Shown piece after piece: positions 8,272 to 18,039 of a DNA stretch of 50,023 nt. This stretch comes from Francisellaceae bacterium. GTDB taxonomy: Bacteria; Pseudomonadota; Gammaproteobacteria; UBA6186; Azoamicaceae. The stretch spans positions 1 through 50,023 of the forward strand of contig JABJGS010000031.1 of assembly GCA_018703155.1 (NCBI GenBank), in the 5' to 3' direction. Made by a program: the position numbers and the translations under genes. How positions within the stretch are numbered: the stretch's first letter is position 1; each line of letters begins with the position of its first letter. The notes below the pieces were generated by a model. The model did not search any database. It saw only the letters and a list, made by a program, of their open reading frames with translations, and had not been told where the DNA came from.

Positions 8272-9366
8272 GTGTTCAAATATTCTGCACAGTATAAACA
8301 TGAAAAATTGTTCACACCCACAAACTACAGCACCAGGGCATATACACCCATGAACGAAGACATAACATCCCCAAGCTCTACTAAAATGAAAATCTTTCGA
8401 CGTAAAATTCGTTCCGATATGGTTGCTTCTTATAAACATTTTGAAGTTTTTATTGATATAAAACAATTTTACCCAGGTCGCATGTTTGTTCTTGCCAAAC
8501 GCTGTGATGCGAAAAGCTTTACAGACTTACATCCTGATGAACATTTAGAGCTGGGTTTGATTGCACGTGACCTGGAATATGCTTACGCACAGATAGACGT
8601 ACTAAGGCCAGATGTAGTTAACTATGCTTTTTTAGGCAATGATCTCCAGCATTTCCATATGCATGTCATACCTAGATACAAGTCACCCAGAACAATTTTA
8701 GATGAAACATTTACAGATATCAGATGGGGACATAGCTATAGCTGCCCAGAAGCCAGCTCGTATCAAACACCCAAAAGTATTCTTTGCTTTATGAGGCAAG
8801 CTCTAAAAAGAGCCATTAGTGATACAGGCTTAAACAAAACAGCCTGGGATATAGAAAAGAGCATTAAGTACGCAGATAGCGAAATCATAACGTCGACACC
8901 CAAGCCAGCTTGCGAAAGACGTCCCAAACTATCCGGCAAGTGCATATCTATAGTTGAACTTGAAGAGAGTGATCACAACATCACTGCCGAACTGATCACA
9001 CTAGAAATGAACATTCTAAAAACAAAGCTTCAGCTGTTGCAAATGAAGCTGCAGCTGCAGCTTCAGCTGTTGCAAATGAAGCTGCAGCTGCAGCTGCAGC
9101 TACAACAGTTATATTATAAATTAAAATGCACCTCAACAAGACCACTTAAAGCCGCCCCCATCGAGGCCAAAGCTAGAATCAATCTGCAATTAGCAAATTT
9201 GAGACGCACCTATCATCTCGAGCAACCCCCAATAAGACACAACCACATGGTTCTGCAATATTCTTTGCAACAAAGGGCCCTTAACAGTATTAAAAACAAC
9301 ATACACATTTCACCTCTCATAAAAACAGTCCCCGCTCGCAGGGGGAATGGGAATCTACACCCATAA
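8272..9366 (+). CDS. HIT-family protein with long repeat-bearing C-terminal extension
   Basis: 364 residues from a GTG at 8272, with AAGG at 8257-8260; an ATG at 8350 is an alternative start. Residues ~40-145 form a HIT domain: NYAFLGNDLQHFHMHVIPR holds the H-x-H-x-H triad (H127, H129, H131), as in nucleotide hydrolases of the Ap4A/adenosine-phosphoramidase type. FVLAKRCDAKSFTDLHPDEHLELG is the usual upstream helix region. The later part, rich in Gln/Leu/Lys (KLQLLQMKLQLQLQ twice), has no known domain and is encoded by a tandem DNA repeat. HIT proteins are usually 110-150 residues, so the ~200-residue extension is unusual. No signal peptide is seen. Confidence 0.72.
   Translation: MFKYSAQYKHEKLFTPTNYSTRAYTPMNEDITSPSSTKMKIFRRKIRSDMVASYKHFEVFIDIKQFYPGRMFVLAKRCDAKSFTDLHPDEHLELGLIARDLEYAYAQIDVLRPDVVNYAFLGNDLQHFHMHVIPRYKSPRTILDETFTDIRWGHSYSCPEASSYQTPKSILCFMRQALKRAISDTGLNKTAWDIEKSIKYADSEIITSTPKPACERRPKLSGKCISIVELEESDHNITAELITLEMNILKTKLQLLQMKLQLQLQLLQMKLQLQLQLQQLYYKLKCTSTRPLKAAPIEAKARINLQLANLRRTYHLEQPPIRHNHMVLQYSLQQRALNSIKNNIHISPLIKTVPARRGNGNLHP
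9028..9093 (+). repeat. Two perfect tandem 33-bp copies inside the HIT gene
   Basis: 9028-9060 and 9061-9093 are identical 33-mers (starting CTTCAGCTGTTGCAAATGAA, ending in CTGCAG repeats), followed by a partial CTGCAGCTGCAG run. In the gene frame they encode LQLLQMKLQLQ. One other + strand frame reads ASAVANEAAAAA, a more ordinary alanine-rich sequence, and is open across the repeat. Confidence 0.92.
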
Positions 9367-9485
9367 ATAATATCAAGTCAGCACCAACCTCTCTCCCTAA
9401 TACTTTTGTTAATAACTGAAAAACAACTTAAATATTGTATTCCTTCAAAACCACAATAATCTTCAGAACACAAAAAATAACCTCC
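9367..9485. other. Left part of a 591-base gap, no gene seen
   Basis: Between the HIT gene and the flavoprotein gene (9367-9957) no intact gene is evident. The only coding trace is the possible transposase remnant described next; 9762-9957 carries nothing recognisable apart from GAGG at about 9943 ahead of the next start. Confidence 0.4.
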
Positions 9486-9761
9486 CTAAAACATATCTTG
9501 GTTTTCAGAATTCAAATGATGTGCCTTTTCAACATAGGGTATAACTCCACGCAGAGGACGTGAACGACACCCACCCAAAATCTGTAAATTTCGAGATAAT
9601 CCTTGGTGTTTTTTAATAAAAAAAATATAATTAATGTGCCCGGCCAGGATCGCCTTCATCAGCCTGTCTTTATCAGGCAACATTGCATTACTCATATAGA
9701 CATTGTCATGTTTACCTTGAAAAACCCCAGCATGACAGTAGCCTTTCAATGTCGAGTCAAC
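9486..9761 (-). pseudogene. Possible IS5-like transposase C-terminal remnant
   Basis: A ~91-codon - strand frame reads VDSTLKGYCHAG... to a TAG at 9486. KGYCHAG recalls the D-K-G-Y strand, and FIKKHQGLSRNLQILGGCRSRPLRG recalls the C-terminal RYxVE...FG...RARYxG region of IS5-type DDE transposases. No ATG start or ribosome site is seen, and the rest of a transposase is absent. The similarity is weak and could be chance; an unrelated short hypothetical ORF is the alternative. Confidence 0.28.
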
Positions 9762-9957
9762 TCAAACAAAATCTCAACAGCCTGCTCCTGATGCCTCAAA
9801 GGCTGTGGATCCCATAAATTGCTTGCTTTTAAAACTGATCATATTATATCCTTGTTAGATTAATAGTTAGTTACACTTTCCAGTGTGCAAATACTATAGA
9901 GCCCCTAATACAGCTGGCGACACCATTTCCCCTGAAAAACTCTGAGGTTTAAGCTCA

Positions 9958-11214
9958 ATGACGACATCAAAACAAAAAAGAATCGCTATTATTGGCGGAG
10001 GTGCCAGTGGTGTTTTTGCTTCTATTCGATGCGCTGAAATTGCCATGGAGCAAAAAATTGACATTGACATACGCGTCTTTGAAACATCTTCAAGACTTCT
10101 AAAGAAAGTGCGAATTTCTGGAGGTGGCCGCTGCAACGTCACCCACAACATCTTTGAAGTGAAAGAGTTCTGTTCAAACTACCCTCGAGGCCTAAAAGAA
10201 CTGATATCCCCCTTTCAAACATTTCAAGCAGCCAATACTGTAGAATGGTTTAAAGAAAAGGGCGTTCGTCTTAAACATGAAAGTGATGGCCGCATGTTCC
10301 CTGTCACAAACAGCTCAGAAACCATTATAAATTGCTTCATGCAAGCAGCCAACAAGCATGAAATTAAATTATTAACCAAAATGAATGTTAAAAGCCTGAA
10401 AAAACTAGAAAACGGACAAATATCCTTATTTATTAATGAAAATGAGTCCTTTATTGCTGATTCAGTCTTAATTGCAACAGGAAGCATGCCAGGAGGATAT
10501 CGACTTGCTAAGTCCCTCGGTCATACAATAACAGAAATTGCGCCCTCACTTTTTACTTTTAAAATTGAAGATTTAATTTTAGAAAATTTGTCAGGAACCT
10601 CGTTCCCCAACGCAGGATTAACTCTTAAAGTGGATGGAGCAAAGCCTTTTTATCAAAAAGGTCCTCTATTAATTACTCACTGGGGTTTAAGCGGTCCAGC
10701 ACTCTTAAAGCTTTCAGCATGGGCTGCCCGTGAAATGATGCATACCAAGTATAAAGCAAAAATCATTGTCAACTGGCTTGGCGTTGAACATCAGGATGAT
10801 GCTGAAAAAATACTAACTTCGATTAAAAACAATAATATAAGGTCCACTATCAGCAAGGATTACCCTCGTGAATTAACCAAAAGATTTTGGCATCAACTTC
10901 TAATCAAGTGTAAAGTTTCACTCGAAAAACGCTGGTCTGAAATAAGCAAAAAAGAGTTCAATATAATTGTTAAGAATTTATATAGCTGCGAACTTAATGT
11001 GCTTGGTAAAAGTCGCTTCAAAGAAGAATTTGTTGAATGTGGCGGAATAAACCTGAAAGAGATAAACTTTAAGACCATGGAAAGCAAACTATGCCCGGGA
11101 CTTTATTTTTCAGGAGAGATCATGGATATTGACGGGATCACTGGGGGCTTTAATTTCCAAAATGCATGGACCTCTGGATGGATTGCCGGCAGCAATATGC
11201 CTCTGAATTACTAA
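9958..11214 (+). CDS. NAD(P)/FAD-dependent oxidoreductase, HI0933/BaiN-RdsA family flavoprotein
   Basis: 418 residues, the family's usual length. The FAD-binding Rossmann motif is at the start (IAIIGGGASGVFAS, G13-G18), followed by the family-specific RISGGGRCNVTH (about 54-65), ATGSMPGG in the middle and the closing signature GLYFSGEIMDIDGITGGFNFQNAWTSGWIAG. Such proteins bind FAD; the cellular substrate is unsettled, though E. coli RdsA-type members have been linked to rRNA dihydrouridine reactions. The start ATG follows GAGG by about 11 bases. It stands alone on the + strand, upstream of trkA with a 266-bp gap. Confidence 0.9.
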   Translation: MTTSKQKRIAIIGGGASGVFASIRCAEIAMEQKIDIDIRVFETSSRLLKKVRISGGGRCNVTHNIFEVKEFCSNYPRGLKELISPFQTFQAANTVEWFKEKGVRLKHESDGRMFPVTNSSETIINCFMQAANKHEIKLLTKMNVKSLKKLENGQISLFINENESFIADSVLIATGSMPGGYRLAKSLGHTITEIAPSLFTFKIEDLILENLSGTSFPNAGLTLKVDGAKPFYQKGPLLITHWGLSGPALLKLSAWAAREMMHTKYKAKIIVNWLGVEHQDDAEKILTSIKNNNIRSTISKDYPRELTKRFWHQLLIKCKVSLEKRWSEISKKEFNIIVKNLYSCELNVLGKSRFKEEFVECGGINLKEINFKTMESKLCPGLYFSGEIMDIDGITGGFNFQNAWTSGWIAGSNMPLNY

Positions 11215-11480
11215 CAGTCCTCGACACAATCACTATAACTTTTGCAACCTAGATACAACTAACTTGCCATATTATAATATATAAGCCCCCACTGAAATTA
11301 AATAATAGTATCCCCGCTAAATGAACACCCTGTAAATACAGTCTCTTTTATACCAACACCAAACAGATGCCTTCCAAGTTCTTCTAATTACATTAATTGG
11401 ATAAAACTAACCTTATATTCTATTTGAGTAGAATTGCAGGAACAGCTAAACTATTCATACATGGATAAGTTTGGCTCACT

Positions 11481-12851
11481 ATGAATATTATTATTTTAGG
11501 GGCAGGGAAAGTAGGCACAGCCTTTGCTGAACACTTTGCTAAAGAAAATAACAACATTACCGTTGTTGATCAAAATGTTACACACCTTACCCCATTAAGT
11601 GAACACCTTGATATCCGCACAATTGTGGGACACGCTAGTTATCCAAATATCTTGAAACTAGCTGGTGCTGATGAAGCTGATTTACTTATTGCAGTAACTA
11701 ATAGTGATGAAACCAACATGGTTGCATGCCAAATAGCGCATTCTATTTTTCAAACTCCAAGAAAAATTGCCAGAGTCCGGCAAGTGCAATACTCGGCGCA
11801 TAAAAGACTATTTCAAAGCTCAGATATTCCCATAGACATCCTTATCAGCCCAGGCTCATTGGTTACAGAGGAAATAAGGCAAAGCATTGTCCATCCCGAT
11901 GCCGAGAATGTCCTGGAGTTTGGCAACAAGGCATTACAATTAGTAACAATTAAAGCCAAAATTGGGGGGCTATTAATTCAAAAACAAATTAAGAATTTGG
12001 AAGAATTTATATCTGCTGATTCCTGCAAGGTTGTTGCTCTCTATCGAGACAAAAAAGCCACTGAAATAACTGATGAATCATATATCTACCCTGGTGATGA
12101 AATTTATTTTTTATCAAAAAATCAATTCACTGATAAAAGCATTAGCTTATTTCGTCCATTATCAAAAAAACCAAAACGCATAATTCTTGTTGGTGGCGGG
12201 AATATTGGCACAAGTTTGGCCACTTCATTAGAACAAAGATTTCATGTTAAAGTAATTGAGAAAGATGCTAAAGTCATCGAACACCTAGCAACAACACTCC
12301 AGAAAGCTATCGTCTTGCATGGTGATGCAGTTGACCAATCTCTATTAACCCATGAAAACGTGATGAATACTGATGTTTTCTGCGCTGTTACCAATAGCGA
12401 TGAGACTAACATGGTTGCATGCATGTTAGCTAAAAATTTAGGTGCAAGAAAAACTATAGCCATCATTAATAATGAAGTTTACTATGAAATAATTGGCTCT
12501 CATGTCGACGTTCTTATTTCCCCACAATCTAGCACTATTAGTAGCCTACTTAGTCATATTCGCCGAGGCGACGTCACACAGGTACACTCATTGAAATTTG
12601 GTGACGCAGAAGCAATGGAAGTAATTGCTCATGGCAGCAAAGCCAACTCTTTTGCTATTGGTAAACCCATGGCCCATTTAGAGCTACCCTGTGGCGCTAC
12701 CCTCGGAGCCATTATTCGTGTCGATGAGATCTATATGCAACAATCGGATATTATTATTCAAGAAGGTGACCATATGATATTTTTCTTACAAGATAAACGT
12801 GCTCTCCCAAAACTTGAGAGTTTATTTAACCCCATACCAATTCCGGTATAA
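11481..12851 (+). CDS. trkA: Trk potassium uptake regulator TrkA
   Basis: 456 residues (E. coli TrkA: 458). It is the cytoplasmic NAD(H)-binding peripheral subunit of the Trk potassium uptake system. Two RCK units are visible, each starting with a Rossmann motif: IIILGAGKVGTAFAEHF at residue 3 and IILVGGGNIGTSLA at about 235. Each is followed by the repeated VTNSDETNMVAC segment. TrkC-type regions follow each NAD domain (for example EEGDHMIFFLQDK near the end). trkH follows after six bases, so the two are surely co-transcribed and co-translated. In Pseudomonas trkA lies near rsmB, which supports this as the conserved locus interrupted by the 0.75-9.9 kb block. Confidence 0.96.
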   Translation: MNIIILGAGKVGTAFAEHFAKENNNITVVDQNVTHLTPLSEHLDIRTIVGHASYPNILKLAGADEADLLIAVTNSDETNMVACQIAHSIFQTPRKIARVRQVQYSAHKRLFQSSDIPIDILISPGSLVTEEIRQSIVHPDAENVLEFGNKALQLVTIKAKIGGLLIQKQIKNLEEFISADSCKVVALYRDKKATEITDESYIYPGDEIYFLSKNQFTDKSISLFRPLSKKPKRIILVGGGNIGTSLATSLEQRFHVKVIEKDAKVIEHLATTLQKAIVLHGDAVDQSLLTHENVMNTDVFCAVTNSDETNMVACMLAKNLGARKTIAIINNEVYYEIIGSHVDVLISPQSSTISSLLSHIRRGDVTQVHSLKFGDAEAMEVIAHGSKANSFAIGKPMAHLELPCGATLGAIIRVDEIYMQQSDIIIQEGDHMIFFLQDKRALPKLESLFNPIPIPV

Positions 12852-12857
12852 TTTAAT

Positions 12858-14303
12858 ATGCACATCAAATATATAGCAAAAAACTTAGGCGGTATGTTTA
12901 GCATTTTCAGCCTAACCATGGTACCCCCAATTATGCTATCTTTATCTTACAAAGAAAATACATTAATGGCATTTAGTATTTCTTGGCTTATTTTATTCTG
13001 TTCTGGACTTTTACTCTGGCTACCATTGAGATTTGAACACTATGAGCCCCGGGTCCGAGAAGGTTTTTTAATTGTTGTAATTTATTGGCTGGCCCTATGT
13101 TTAATTGGCGGCCTACCTTTTTTTATTTCTGAAAGCCCAGATATCAGTTATATAGATGCTATTTTTGAATCAGTTTCCGGCCTTACAGCCACAGGAGCCA
13201 CTGTGTTCACCCAACTGGACACTCTACCAAAATCGATTATTTACTACAGACAGCAATTACAATTTCTTGGTGGCATGGGCATCTTACTTCTTGCGGTAGC
13301 AATTTTGCCCACCCTTGGAGTTGGTGGCATGCAATTATTTCGTGCTGAAATTACCGGCCCCAACAAAGACACCAAGCTAACTCCAAAACTTGCCGAAACA
13401 GCTAAGTCACTATGGTTTATTTATGTAATGTTAACGCTGCTGTGTGCTCTAGCATATTATTCCTGCGGAATGTCTTGGTTTGATGCTATCTGTTATAGCT
13501 TTGGCACGGTCTCAACAGGCGGTTATGCCCCCCATGATTCCAGCATTGGTTTTTTCCATAATCCAGAGATCAAATTAGTTGCTATGGTTTTTATGTTCTT
13601 GGGTGCGATTAACTTCTCTTTACATTTCTTCTCTATTAGACACTCAAACATTGCGAGCTACAAAAAAAATTCTGAAGTAAAGGCTATGCTGCTAATGTTG
13701 GGAATATCTAGCCTCTTAATATGGTTATACATGTATGTAAGCCCCGATGTTCAAACTGCTGGTGCTATTGACGTCGGCTTTCATGTAATTTCTTTGGCAA
13801 CTACAACAGGGTTTTCCAGTGGCAACTACCAATCATGGCCTCTTTTTTGCACACTCTTACTTCTATTGCTTGGTGTTATTGGTGGTTGTGCAGGCTCAAC
13901 CAGTGGTGGGGTTAAAATAGCTAGAGTATTGATCCTTTTCAAACATAGCACCGCAGAAATACAAAAAATACTCCACCCTCGCTCTCATTGTTTAGTAAAG
14001 TTCAACCAATCCCCAGTATCGGCTGACATTCTATCTGCAGTTATGGGTTTTTTAGGTATGTACATTATACTCTTCTTCATTTTCACTTTAGGCATGACAA
14101 TAACTGGAGTAAATTTTATTACAGCTTTTTCAGCTGTTGCAGCAACCCTGTCTAATATCGGCCCAGGCCTAGGGGATGTTGCCTACAACTATCAAGAGTT
14201 ATCAAGTGCTGCCAAAGCACTGCTAAGTCTTGCAATGATTACTGGCCGCCTAGAGCTTTTTCCATTGTTAGTATTATTATCCCCCCTCTATTGGAAGAAC
14301 TAA
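12858..14303 (+). CDS. trkH: Trk potassium uptake transmembrane protein TrkH
   Basis: 481 residues with about ten or more hydrophobic segments (E. coli TrkH: 483). It forms the potassium-translocating pore gated by TrkA. The four pore loops with selectivity-filter glycines can be seen: SGLTATGATVFTQL, GTVSTGGYAPHDSS, LATTTGFSSGNYQSWP and ATLSNIGPGLGDV. GGMGILLLAVAILPTLGVGGMQLFRAE between loops 1 and 2 is characteristic of TrkH/TrkG. It ends four bases inside the convergent guanine deaminase gene, so the two stops overlap and little room is left for a terminator. Confidence 0.96.
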   Translation: MHIKYIAKNLGGMFSIFSLTMVPPIMLSLSYKENTLMAFSISWLILFCSGLLLWLPLRFEHYEPRVREGFLIVVIYWLALCLIGGLPFFISESPDISYIDAIFESVSGLTATGATVFTQLDTLPKSIIYYRQQLQFLGGMGILLLAVAILPTLGVGGMQLFRAEITGPNKDTKLTPKLAETAKSLWFIYVMLTLLCALAYYSCGMSWFDAICYSFGTVSTGGYAPHDSSIGFFHNPEIKLVAMVFMFLGAINFSLHFFSIRHSNIASYKKNSEVKAMLLMLGISSLLIWLYMYVSPDVQTAGAIDVGFHVISLATTTGFSSGNYQSWPLFCTLLLLLLGVIGGCAGSTSGGVKIARVLILFKHSTAEIQKILHPRSHCLVKFNQSPVSADILSAVMGFLGMYIILFFIFTLGMTITGVNFITAFSAVAATLSNIGPGLGDVAYNYQELSSAAKALLSLAMITGRLELFPLLVLLSPLYWKN

Positions 14304-14761
14304 TATAATTCTCCTTCTTGTGACTCCCAACTCACAAAAACTTCCTCGCATTCATGAGCCAACACACCATACTCTTGAGATACTTTACGCTCCCCTGCAG
14401 GCTTTAATATTTGCTCATAAAACACAGAGTCATCAAATCCATATTTAGCTGCAATGCTTTTATCAACCCCAATAATAACGCGTTCAATTCTTGCCCAATA
14501 AATCGCACTAAGGCACATTGGACAAGGCTCTGCAGTGGTATAAATAACGCACCCTTGAAGATGTGGCTCACCAAGAGATGCAGCTGCCAAACGGATCACA
14601 TTCATTTCCGCGTGACATGTTGGGTCCCTATCTTTTAGTACTGTGTTGTGTGCTGATGCTATTACTATATCCCCGCGCATAATGGTGGCCCCAAAAGGCC
14701 CTCCATCAGCCTTTTGTATTCCTAATATCGCTTCTTGTACTGCTAACTTCATTGGCTGCAT
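14300..14761 (-). CDS. guaD: Guanine deaminase, cytidine-deaminase fold
   Basis: 153 residues (B. subtilis GuaD: 156). It would convert guanine to xanthine plus ammonia in purine salvage. The zinc site is complete: CHAEMNVIR (His ligand and catalytic Glu) and EPCPMCLSAIYWARI (two Cys ligands). GGPFGATI near the N-terminus and the late YGFDDSVFYEQILKPAGER strongly match the Bacillus-type guanine deaminase and argue against TadA (tRNA adenosine deaminase). It is convergent with trkH and probably has its own promoter in the 14762-15077 gap. It fits a purine-salvage theme with the phosphoribosyltransferase at 20471. Confidence 0.86.
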   Translation of the reverse strand: MQPMKLAVQEAILGIQKADGGPFGATIMRGDIVIASAHNTVLKDRDPTCHAEMNVIRLAAASLGEPHLQGCVIYTTAEPCPMCLSAIYWARIERVIIGVDKSIAAKYGFDDSVFYEQILKPAGERKVSQEYGVLAHECEEVFVSWESQEGELY

Positions 14762-15077
14762 AATTTTTCCTTATATACCAGAGATAAAACCAAAATTAAC
14801 TTCTCCTGGAGAACTCACTATCTACTTAGTTTTCACCTTAAACCCAACAAACCCACAGCTTCTTTTGTTGACTAAAGGATCTGTCTGCTCAAACATTCAA
14901 TTTCTATAATAGCTTGGTTTCTTCTGAACCAAAATAATTCATTTTGTTAAGACAACACTAATAATTTATTACCTCCAATATTATCTAAACAACTAACCAT
15001 TAAGGTTTTGTATTTTAAATAAGGTATAATGTTATGGAAATTAGGCATAATGCCAACTAACTTGTATAGAGGTGAAA
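14762..15077. other. Divergent promoter region between guaD and glyQ
   Basis: 316 bases. It contains the glyQ promoter box at 15025-15030, an inverted repeat TTGGTT/AACCAA at 14914-14932 and a short palindrome GGCATAATGCC at 15044-15054 that sits between the -10 box and the glyQ start and could be an operator. No gene is seen. Confidence 0.45.
15025..15030 (+). promoter_or_regulatory. Probable glyQ -10 box
   Basis: A perfect TATAAT lies 47 bases ahead of the glyQ start, preceded by GG. No good -35 sequence stands at 16-18 bases, so this is a moderate call. Confidence 0.4.
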
Positions 15078-15986
15078 ATGCAGGGTATTACTTTTCAGGA
15101 GCTAATTGATAAATTACACGCTTTTTGGTCTGGCTACGGCTGTGCCATATTACAACCTATGGACTTAGAAGTTGGGGCTGGGACGTTTCATCCAACAACC
15201 TTCTTAAAAGCCATTGGTCCAGAGCCATGGCAGTGTGCCCATGTCCAAGCTTCACGACGTCCTGCCGATGGTCGCTATGGAGAACATCCAAATAGAGGGC
15301 AACATTTTTACCAATACCAAGTTGTATTAAAACCTTCACCGGAAAATTTACAACAGCTCTATTTGGATTCACTGTGTTCTCTTGGTATTGATCCTCTTGC
15401 CCATGACATTCGCTTTGTTGAAGATAACTGGGAAGGTCCAACTCTTGGCGCATGGGGTCTTGGCTGGGAAGTATGGCTGGACGGTATGGAAATAACCCAA
15501 TTTACCTATTTCCAACAAGTCGGTGGCCTTGAATGTAAGCCTGTCATGGGTGAGCTAGCTTATGGGATTGAACGCATCTGCATGTACATGCAAGGTGTTG
15601 ATAACATTAGTGACTTGGTCTGGACAAAAACTGGAAACAACATCCTCACTTATGGTGACCTGTTCAACCAAAATGAACTTGAGCACTCCACATATAACTT
15701 TGAAACCTCTGACACCCAAATGTTATTTAAACATTTTAATGACTGGGAGACAGAGTGTGAGAAAACTCTAGAACATGGGCTTCCATTAGTTGCCTATGAA
15801 ATGGTTCTAAAAGCATCACACATTTTTAATATTCTAGATGCCCGCCACGCCATCTCTGTTACTGAACGGCAAGGCTACATCTTAAGGGTGCGAAATTTAG
15901 CCAGAAAAGTCGCTAGCAGCTACTACGAAAAGAGAAAGGCGCTAGGTTTTCCACTGCTTAAAGAGGTCTTACCCCATGCAGGATAA
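15078..15986 (+). CDS. glyQ: Glycyl-tRNA synthetase alpha subunit
   Basis: 302 residues from the ATG at 15078 (E. coli GlyQ: 303). AGAGG at 15068-15072 fits this ATG; a GTG two codons earlier overlaps that ribosome site and is rejected. GlyQ carries the catalytic class II core that makes glycyl-adenylate. Characteristic segments are [46 protein letters not shown] (motif 2 loop), [21 protein letters not shown] and [15 protein letters not shown] (motif 3 region). It overlaps glyS by 11 bases; the two encode the alpha2-beta2 enzyme of most bacteria. The order glyQ-glyS-gmhB close to gyrB matches Pseudomonas. Confidence 0.97.
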   Translation: MQGITFQELIDKLHAFWSGYGCAILQPMDLEVGAGTFHPTTFLKAIGPEPWQCAHVQASRRPADGRYGEHPNRGQHFYQYQVVLKPSPENLQQLYLDSLCSLGIDPLAHDIRFVEDNWEGPTLGAWGLGWEVWLDGMEITQFTYFQQVGGLECKPVMGELAYGIERICMYMQGVDNISDLVWTKTGNNILTYGDLFNQNELEHSTYNFETSDTQMLFKHFNDWETECEKTLEHGLPLVAYEMVLKASHIFNILDARHAISVTERQGYILRVRNLARKVASSYYEKRKALGFPLLKEVLPHAG

Positions 15987-18039
15987 TTTACTCATAGAGA
16001 TTGGTACTGAAGAGTTACCTCCAAAACAATTAATATCCCTTGCAACAAATTTATTAAATGGTTTTTCAGCCTATATAGAAAATGCTGGCTTTAACTTCAC
16101 TAATAAGCAATTCTTTGCCAGCCCTAGAAGACTTGCAATATACCTTGAAAAGGTGGAGTTTGAGCAAGAAACTAAAATGGTGGAAATATTAGGCCCTATG
16201 CTAGTCCATGCTTTTGATGAACAAAATAACCCCAAACCAGCAGCAATTGGTTTTGCAAAAAAGTTTAACACTAGCATTGCGGCCCTTGAAGTAATTGATA
16301 GCCCCAAAGGACAGCGCCTAGCGTTCAAGCAAGCTGTATCCGGAAAATGCCTACGTGATGCTATTGAGCCAGCTCTTGCACATGCAATAAAACAACTTCC
16401 ACAGCATCGCTGGATGCACTGGGAAGATAAAAAGTGGATGTTTGTCCGCCCTGTACATTGGCTTCTAGCCCTCTATGGGAAAGAGGTTTTACCATGCAAG
16501 CTCTTTGATTCTCAGAGCTCCAATATCTCCCACGGCCATAGATTTTATGCTCCTCAAGCCCTAACTATTAATAGTGCCGACGAATATATCACTACCTTGC
16601 GGCAAGCAAAGGTTGTGGCTTGCCCACAAGAGCGCAAAGACAACATCCTTAAGCAAATTAAACTACAATCTCAACGACACTCAGTGCAAGCAGTTATAGA
16701 AGATGATTTATTAAATGAAATATGCGCCATCGTTGAATGGCCCAGAATCATGATTGCTGAATTTAATGCTAGTTTCCTGTCAGTACCGAAAGAAGTATTA
16801 ACCACATCAATGCAGGAACATCAAAAATGTATTGCCACTATTAATGATGATGGTAAATTATCCAACAAATTCATCATTGTCTCCAACATGGACCCTCAAG
16901 ACACAAAAAATATTATTGAGGGTAACCAAAGAGTTATGAACGCCAGACTCAGCGACGCAGCCTTTTATTTTTCCAAAGATAAAAAAACCCCGCTGGAAGA
17001 CATGGCAAAAAGATTAGCCAATGTGGTCTTTTTCGAAAAACTTGGCACCCTACATGACAAAACCTTACGTATAACTCAACTTTCAAAAATCATTGGCAAA
17101 CACACCAAGGCTGATCTAGATGTTATTGAAAGTGCTGCAAAAATTCTTAAAGCTGATCTCATGTCTGAAATGGTGGGTGAATTTCCTGAATTACAAGGCA
17201 CCATGGGCAAATATTATGCGCAATTACAAGGCCGTGACCCTGCTGTTGCTAAGGCTATTGAAGAACACTATCTTCCTAAATTTTCCAAAGACAATTTGGC
17301 CACAAGCTCCGCAGGAATTGCTTTAGCCCTTGCGGATAGGCTAGATTCTTTAGCTGGATTTTTCTCACTAGGTCTACAGCCACAAAAAGATAAAGACCCA
17401 TATGGACTTAGACGACAAGCTCTTGCGATAGTAAGGATCTTAGTGGAAAAAGATATTAGCATTGAAATAAGCAGTATTTTCAGTAGTGCATTAACCTTAT
17501 ACAAGCAGCCACCCAACACTGATGTTATTCAAGAATTTGTCTTGTTCACCTTTGAAAGAGCTAAATCTTGGTACCTGCAACAAGGGTATACTGCCAGACA
17601 AATAGATGCCGCCGCCAACACTGGCATCGACAATATCTCTGATCTAAACAGCCGTTTATTAGCTATAAAACATTTCACTCAATCTGACAATGCTGCCAGT
17701 TTAAGCGAGGCCAACAAGCGTGTTAGGAATATTTTATCTAAAAACAACATTCCGTTAAGTCATGATTATATCATTCAAGAAAGCTTGCTTGTTGATGCAC
17801 CAGAAAAAGACTTGCTTGCCTCGATCTACGCGGCCACCGAAAAGATATCACCGATGCTCATTAAACGAAATTATATCGGGATTATTGATGTTTTATCGGC
17901 TTTAAAGAAAGATGTTGATGCTTTTTTTGAACATGTAATGGTCATGTGTGATGATGAAAAAATTCGACAAAATCGCTTAGCTATTTTGGTTGCTCTTCGC
18001 AAACTTTTTTTAACTGTTGGAGATGTATCCTTGTTATGA
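15976..18039 (+). CDS. glyS: Glycyl-tRNA synthetase beta subunit
   Basis: 687 residues (E. coli GlyS: 689). It binds and positions tRNA-Gly for the alpha subunit. It begins [19 protein letters not shown], the usual GlyS opening, and contains the conserved [27 protein letters not shown] and [23 protein letters not shown] segments; the HD-type region falls in the middle and the anticodon-binding part at the C-terminus ([25 protein letters not shown]). It overlaps glyQ at its start, and its TGA overlaps the gmhB ATG in ATGA, so all three are translationally coupled. Confidence 0.97.
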   Translation: MQDNLLIEIGTEELPPKQLISLATNLLNGFSAYIENAGFNFTNKQFFASPRRLAIYLEKVEFEQETKMVEILGPMLVHAFDEQNNPKPAAIGFAKKFNTSIAALEVIDSPKGQRLAFKQAVSGKCLRDAIEPALAHAIKQLPQHRWMHWEDKKWMFVRPVHWLLALYGKEVLPCKLFDSQSSNISHGHRFYAPQALTINSADEYITTLRQAKVVACPQERKDNILKQIKLQSQRHSVQAVIEDDLLNEICAIVEWPRIMIAEFNASFLSVPKEVLTTSMQEHQKCIATINDDGKLSNKFIIVSNMDPQDTKNIIEGNQRVMNARLSDAAFYFSKDKKTPLEDMAKRLANVVFFEKLGTLHDKTLRITQLSKIIGKHTKADLDVIESAAKILKADLMSEMVGEFPELQGTMGKYYAQLQGRDPAVAKAIEEHYLPKFSKDNLATSSAGIALALADRLDSLAGFFSLGLQPQKDKDPYGLRRQALAIVRILVEKDISIEISSIFSSALTLYKQPPNTDVIQEFVLFTFERAKSWYLQQGYTARQIDAAANTGIDNISDLNSRLLAIKHFTQSDNAASLSEANKRVRNILSKNNIPLSHDYIIQESLLVDAPEKDLLASIYAATEKISPMLIKRNYIGIIDVLSALKKDVDAFFEHVMVMCDDEKIRQNRLAILVALRKLFLTVGDVSLL

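Noticed and set aside
14300-14761. TadA tRNA adenosine deaminase instead of guanine deaminase
   Set aside because: The YGFDDSVFYEQILKPAGER segment and gene length match GuaD, and TadA-specific tRNA-binding tail features are not seen.
15072-15077. GTG start two codons earlier for glyQ
   Set aside because: It overlaps the AGAGG ribosome site, which is correctly spaced for the ATG at 15078.
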